A stretch of 40,084 nucleotides of DNA, from the IMG/VR virus record IMGVR_UViG_3300046740_000180, positions 1-40,084 of that record; one strand, written 5' to 3'. Shown here one piece after another: positions 36,648 to 40,084 of this stretch. Under the pieces are notes generated by a model. That model had not been told where the DNA came from and searched no databases. It saw nothing but the letters and a program-made list of their open reading frames with translations. Made by a program: the position numbers and the translations under genes. Source of the DNA: a virus. How positions within the stretch are numbered: the stretch's first letter is position 1; each line of letters starts with the position of its first letter.

Positions 36648-36855
36648 TTATCAGTCATACGTTGGTAGGGCGTTGAACAAGTGCTTGGTACACGGGACTG
36701 TCGTAAGGGATGGTACTTCCATGGCTTACGAGGCTTCCGTGGACTTGTGTGAGGTTTGTTATTGGTTGTACGAGCATGACGCGAGTCTGAGGCTCAAGTT
36801 GAGTACTCGTGCTGGTTTGGAGGTGGCTCGCCATAAGCAATGTGAAGGTTACTAA
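36607..36855 (+). CDS. Small zinc-binding protein (CHAC module B)
   Basis: An 82-aa protein with the same N-terminus (MGRVAPFCHACAWD) joined to an unrelated body with LCEVCYWLYEHD, which supplies the second Cys pair. The TTG start is inside the previous gene. The shared knuckle with different second halves implies a reusable 5' module. Function unknown. Confidence 0.76.
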   Translation: MGRVAPFCHACAWDYQSYVGRALNKCLVHGTVVRDGTSMAYEASVDLCEVCYWLYEHDASLRLKLSTRAGLEVARHKQCEGY

Positions 36856-37330
36856 ACTTCCAGTTGGGGAGTCTGGGGTTGAGCGGGGCCGTCTCACCGA
36901 GGATAGGCAGGACGCCCTCGCGGAGTGGTACGGGAAGTCGGAGGCCGAGAAGAAGGCTAGCGGGCTTCCCGATCCTGGGGCCGTGGCTCAGTTGCTTGGT
37001 ATCTCGGCGGCTACGGTTCGCAGGGCCAAGACGGACAAGCGGGTCATGGGGAAGATTCGGGAGCAGTTGGATCAGCAGCTTCTTTACGACGTGGTTGAGA
37101 TTCGGCCTGTTATCAAGGCTCTGGCGATGGACCCTGAGGGTAAGACGGACGTTCGGCTGAAGGCTGCACGGACCATCGAGGAGTTGGCTGGTAACTTGAA
37201 GAAGGGGCCTGGAGTAGAGATCAACACGACGAACGTTCACCCGACTGTGTGGCAGGACATGAGCGACGACCAGGTACTTGAGGCCGTCGAAAGGATTGCC
37301 AAGGAGCGCGGTTTCCGTAAGCCAGAATGA
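36842..37330 (+). CDS. terS: Small terminase subunit
   Basis: A 162-aa protein directly upstream of the large terminase. The N-terminal half has an HTH (DPGAVAQLLGISAATVRRAKTDKRVMGKIREQL) for recognising the packaging site. The second half (VVEIRPVIKALAMDPEGKTDVRLKAARTIEELAGNL) is helical, as in the oligomerisation region. It starts at GTG overlapping the previous gene by 14 bases with a weak SD. Family similarity is by architecture and position. Composition returns to the C-rich pattern of the structural genes here. Confidence 0.77.
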   Translation: MKVTKLPVGESGVERGRLTEDRQDALAEWYGKSEAEKKASGLPDPGAVAQLLGISAATVRRAKTDKRVMGKIREQLDQQLLYDVVEIRPVIKALAMDPEGKTDVRLKAARTIEELAGNLKKGPGVEINTTNVHPTVWQDMSDDQVLEAVERIAKERGFRKPE

Positions 37331-38813
37331 TGACCTAGCCCTACTCCAAGAGTACGAACGGAGGACGAAGCAACGCCCTTGGCTCGCCTACCGTTGTATC
37401 CCAGCCGTGAAGAAGTTCCACGACTCGAAGGACTTGATCCGTGTGTTGGCCGGGCCGAACCGTGGCGGCAAGACGACAGCGGGTTCATACGAACTCTTGT
37501 GCTTCGCAACCGGCTACAACCCAATTCGCAAGGAGAAGTACGAGGTACCGAACATTGTATGGGCTATTTCACTCGACTATGGAAATCTTGGCCATGTGAT
37601 GAGGGAGAAGGTGATGTCTCTCTTGCCACCGGGCTACAAGTTCTACAAGCAGGAGAATATCGTCACCCTTCCGAACAAGTCGGAGATTCACTTCAAGTCT
37701 GCCGATGCGGGAAGAGAGAAGTTTCAGGGCGCAGGGATCATGGCCGCTTGGTTCGACGAGGAGCCGAAGGGCCTAGCGGGGTCGGAAATCTTCTCGGAAG
37801 TCTATGCTCGACGGAAACCGGGCTGGCCACTGAAGATATTTATGACCTTCACCCCTCTTCAGGGGTTGTCGTGGGCCTACCGGGATTTGTGGAATGAGCA
37901 GACCCGGCGCTACCCGAGTATCAGTACATTCTCTTTCCAGTTGGATGACTGTTCGACATCCCTTGGAGGATTTCTTTCAGATGACGAAATCGAAACGATC
38001 AAAGCCGGGTACACGGAGTGGGAAAGGGAAGCCCGTGTCTACGGACGCTGGGGTCAAGTCTCAGGGAGGCCGTACTTCTCGCCCAAGCAAATCGAAGAAG
38101 CCCGCCAAAGGTCGGACAAGCCGGTCTACGGGTCGGTAAAGAAGAATGCGATTTCCGGGTATTCCTTCACCACCGACGATGCAGGGAACGTGGCCCAATT
38201 CCGTCCTCCTAGGTCCGGGGGAGACTATATCGTTGGGGTTGACGTTGGGGGTGGGGGAGGACGCGATTACACCGTCGCTACCGTCTGGGATCGACGTGAT
38301 CTGGCTGAAGTCGCGGTCTGGCGCTCTAACACTCACGATCCGGAACAATTCGCCCGAGAGCATTTGGTGCCCCTTGCCTCCTACTACAACTATGCACTCG
38401 TTGTACCAGAAACCAACGGGGAACACGGAGGAACCTGCATCTCGGTCCTGAAGAACTTCGCCTACCCCAATATCTATATGTACCAGGAGTGGAACAAGGT
38501 AAGAAACGTCTACATGGATAATTGGGGCTGGAGAACCACGGTTGGAACTAGGGGCCGGATTTTCGACTCCATCGCGCAAGCTCTCCGAGAGGGGAAGTTC
38601 ACCCCTTCCTCCCTCTTGTGTGACGAGCTATCGATGATTTCCGTAGACGAAGAGAACCGGCCCGACCATCTTGACGGATGCCACGACGACCACGTGATTG
38701 CGACTGGTATTGCTCTCACGGTCAACGCTGAGAATCCGCCTCCGAAGAAGATTCCGTACGACAAGGTGACCTATGCGTCTCCTCATGCAGAACATGAGTG
38801 GATGGGCGTTTGA
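37317..38813 (+). CDS. terL: Large terminase subunit, probable GTA start
   Basis: A 498-aa packaging motor. Walker A is GPNRGGKTT (about 46-54). Walker B with the catalytic Glu is AAWFDEEP (D147/E148). The RuvC-like nuclease has GVDVGGGGGRDYT (D309), VVPETNGEHGG and GCHDDHV (about 456-461). It translocates DNA through the portal and cuts concatemers. The coding frame has AAGGAG 10 bases before a GTA, giving MSQNDDLALLQEY. In-frame TTG codons at 37296 and 37278 exist but have no well-placed SD. GTA is preferred by SD spacing, with moderate certainty. Confidence 0.9.
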   Translation, partial: VSQNDDLALLQEYERRTKQRPWLAYRCIPAVKKFHDSKDLIRVLAGPNRGGKTTAGSYELLCFATGYNPIRKEKYEVPNIVWAISLDYGNLGHVMREKVMSLLPPGYKFYKQENIVTLPNKSEIHFKSADAGREKFQGAGIMAAWFDEEPKGLAGSEIFSEVYARRKPGWPLKIFMTFTPLQGLSWAYRDLWNEQTRRYPSISTFSFQLDDCSTSLGGFLSDDEIETIKAGYTEWEREARVYGRWGQVSGRPYFSPKQIEEARQRSDKPVYGSVKKNAISGYSFTTDDAGNVAQFRPPRSGGDYIVGVDVGGGGGRDYTVATVWDRRDLAEVAVWRSNTHDPEQFAREHLVPLASYYNYALVVPETNGEHGGTCISVLKNFAYPNIYMYQEWNKVRNVYMDNWGWRTTVGTRGRIFDSIAQALREGKFTPSSLLCDELSMISVDEENRPDHLDGCHDDHVIATGIALTVNAENPPPKKIPYDKVTYASPHAEHEWMGV

Positions 38814-38841
38814 AACCCGGACTAGAGAGGGGTGAGTCGGC

Positions 38842-40084
38842 TTAGACGAGCCTGTTAACGACACAGAGCAGGAAGGCTACAAGATCGCCAAGGCGCTTGC
38901 CGAGACGGCTCGCGGGCCTGCGAATAAATACACGGCCAACTACGAGAACGACCGAGACTATCTGCTCGGCGTTAACCATTGGCCCACACCACGCACGTAC
39001 ACGCAAATGGCCCCCGACGCTTGGAAGGCCAAGACTGTTAGAAACTGGCTTTTCCGCACCGTTGACCACAAACGCGCCGTTGTCCTAGACGCCACTCCGT
39101 CCATCCACGTAGAACCTTTGTCTGATGCCGTGCCCCTTGAACTGAGAGCCAAAATCAGTCAAGTGACCGAACATGAGTTGAATCGACTTCGATGGGACGA
39201 CCTGGCCGAGGCAGCATTTTGGGACGGGGCTGTGTGCGGCAAGGGAATCACGATGTGCCGGACTGAACGAGACAAGTTCACCGGAGAACACAAGATTCGG
39301 CTCGACCGCGTTGACCCCAGAGACTTCTTTCCCGACCCCTCCGCTGACTCTATTCACAACTCCCGATACGTTGTCTGGGAGCCAGACCTCGACCTATCGG
39401 TTATCAAGGACATTTTCCCCGAGAAGGGTGACAAGGTTCACGCAAACAAGACCCAGCCAATCAACATGCCTGGGTTCAAGCGTGCCCGCAGCGACGACGA
39501 GATCATTTACGCCCCCGGGCAGGAAATCGCGCTCGGAGATGGCAAACTCAAGGATCGAAAGGCCACCGTAACCTTCGTTTGGATCAAGGACGACTCGGTT
39601 TCTGAGGACACCGAGCTTGTTGTGAACCCGAACAAGACGGACGTTGCCGAGTGCCAGGACTGCGGGTCCATGTCGCAAACAAGCCCGTGCCCTAATTGCG
39701 GCTCCGAGAACATGGCGCAGACCCAACTTCCCTCCGACGTGACCCAAAACCAGGTTTTCACTCGTCAGTACCCGTTTGGGCGGCTCATCGTCTACGCGGG
39801 AGAGGTTTTGCTCTACGACGGGGAGAATCCTTACGCTTTGGACACCGTTTTCCCGTTTGCCGAGTACGTCCACTACTACGTTCCGGGCAAGTTTTGGGGC
39901 TTTTCGGACGTTGCGCTCCTGAAATCGGCCCAGATGGTGGCCGACAAGAACATGGCGCAGGCCCTCGACGCCCAGAGAATGACTTCGATGGGCTATTTCG
40001 AGTATCCCGCCGAGGCTTTGGCCTACGCGCAGCGCGGTAACGCCCCCGGACAGGGTTTTCCGGTCCCGGTTCAGTACACGGGCC
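38842..40084 (+). CDS. Portal protein, N-terminal part, start codon TTA
   Basis: The first 414 codons of the portal, continuing at base 1 onward (39788 equals base 1). NRDYLLGVNHWP-like ENDRDYLLGVNHWP, WKAKTVRNWLFRTVDHKRAVVLDATPSIHVEPL and LDRVDPRDFFPDP are typical of P22-type portals. A zinc knuckle (CQDCG...CPNCG, about residues 271-284) is inserted in the wing region, an odd addition. The frame is closed by TGA at 38833 and has no ATG, GTG or TTG before deep coding sequence. TTA lies 6 bases after GAGGGGTGA, giving MDEPVNDTEQEGYK. Confidence 0.86.
39788..40084. repeat. Right copy of the 297-bp terminal overlap
   Basis: Corresponds to bases 1-297. Identical for the first 127 bases, then ten synonymous differences in 170 bases. 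Represents a second haplotype of the same portal segment. Confidence 0.9.

Overview
The window is an almost complete genome of a tailed double-stranded DNA bacteriophage, probably assembled from a metagenome. Its last 297 bases (39788-40084) repeat its first 297, with ten differences that are all synonymous in the portal gene crossing the junction. The molecule is therefore best read as a circle of about 39,787 bp, with the portal cut by the window edge. The virion set points to a short-tailed (podovirus, P22/N4-like) phage: terminase pair, portal of about 679 aa, scaffold, major capsid protein, adaptor, a nozzle/propeller protein of 805 aa and glycine/glutamine-rich ejection-type proteins. 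No tape measure or sheath is seen. The host cannot be named. Consensus sigma70-type promoters and strong Shine-Dalgarno (SD) sequences show it is a bacterium.

Layout. (1) 36842-40084 joined to 1-4069, rightward: small terminase, large terminase, portal, a tandem pair of small head-associated beta proteins, two tiny proteins, scaffold, major capsid. (2) 4085-9294: a UUCG hairpin, a Cys-rich protein, then an overlapping cassette of a GT2 glycosyltransferase, three related FIDSD-type glycosyltransferases, a GT17 enzyme and a SAM methyltransferase inside the structural operon. (3) 9295-19129: small beta proteins, a beta-helix protein, a 1710-aa fibre that looks like LamG + kelch propeller + exo-rhamnogalacturonan-lyase-like core, and a beta-helix tailspike. 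(4) 19144-26093: adaptor, nozzle and ejection proteins. (5) 26107-28887: lysis genes (transglycosylase, membrane proteins), a DEDD exonuclease and small zinc proteins on both strands. (6) 28455-35100, leftward: a tightly overlapped early operon of more than 20 small genes with RecT and an Hjc-type resolvase, driven by three near-identical promoters. (7) 35101-35642: divergent control region with inverted repeats. (8) 35643-36855, rightward: small genes with a G+T-rich composition unlike the rest, leading into the terminase genes.

No DNA polymerase, helicase, primase, RNA polymerase, integrase or tRNA gene was recognised. Replication must depend on the host, with RecT, the exonuclease and the resolvase handling recombination.

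The most unusual feature is translation initiation. Several core genes have no ATG, GTG or TTG where they must start: the capsid opens at ATA, the portal at TTA, a minor structural gene at ATA, a beta-helix gene at ATC and the large terminase most likely at GTA. Each follows a purine-rich SD, in most cases at the spacing seen at a normal TTG gene, and a paralogue confirms one ATA. CTG starts with good SDs occur at three more genes. A second recurring theme is reuse of identical 5' gene modules (start region plus first codons) in front of unrelated small proteins.
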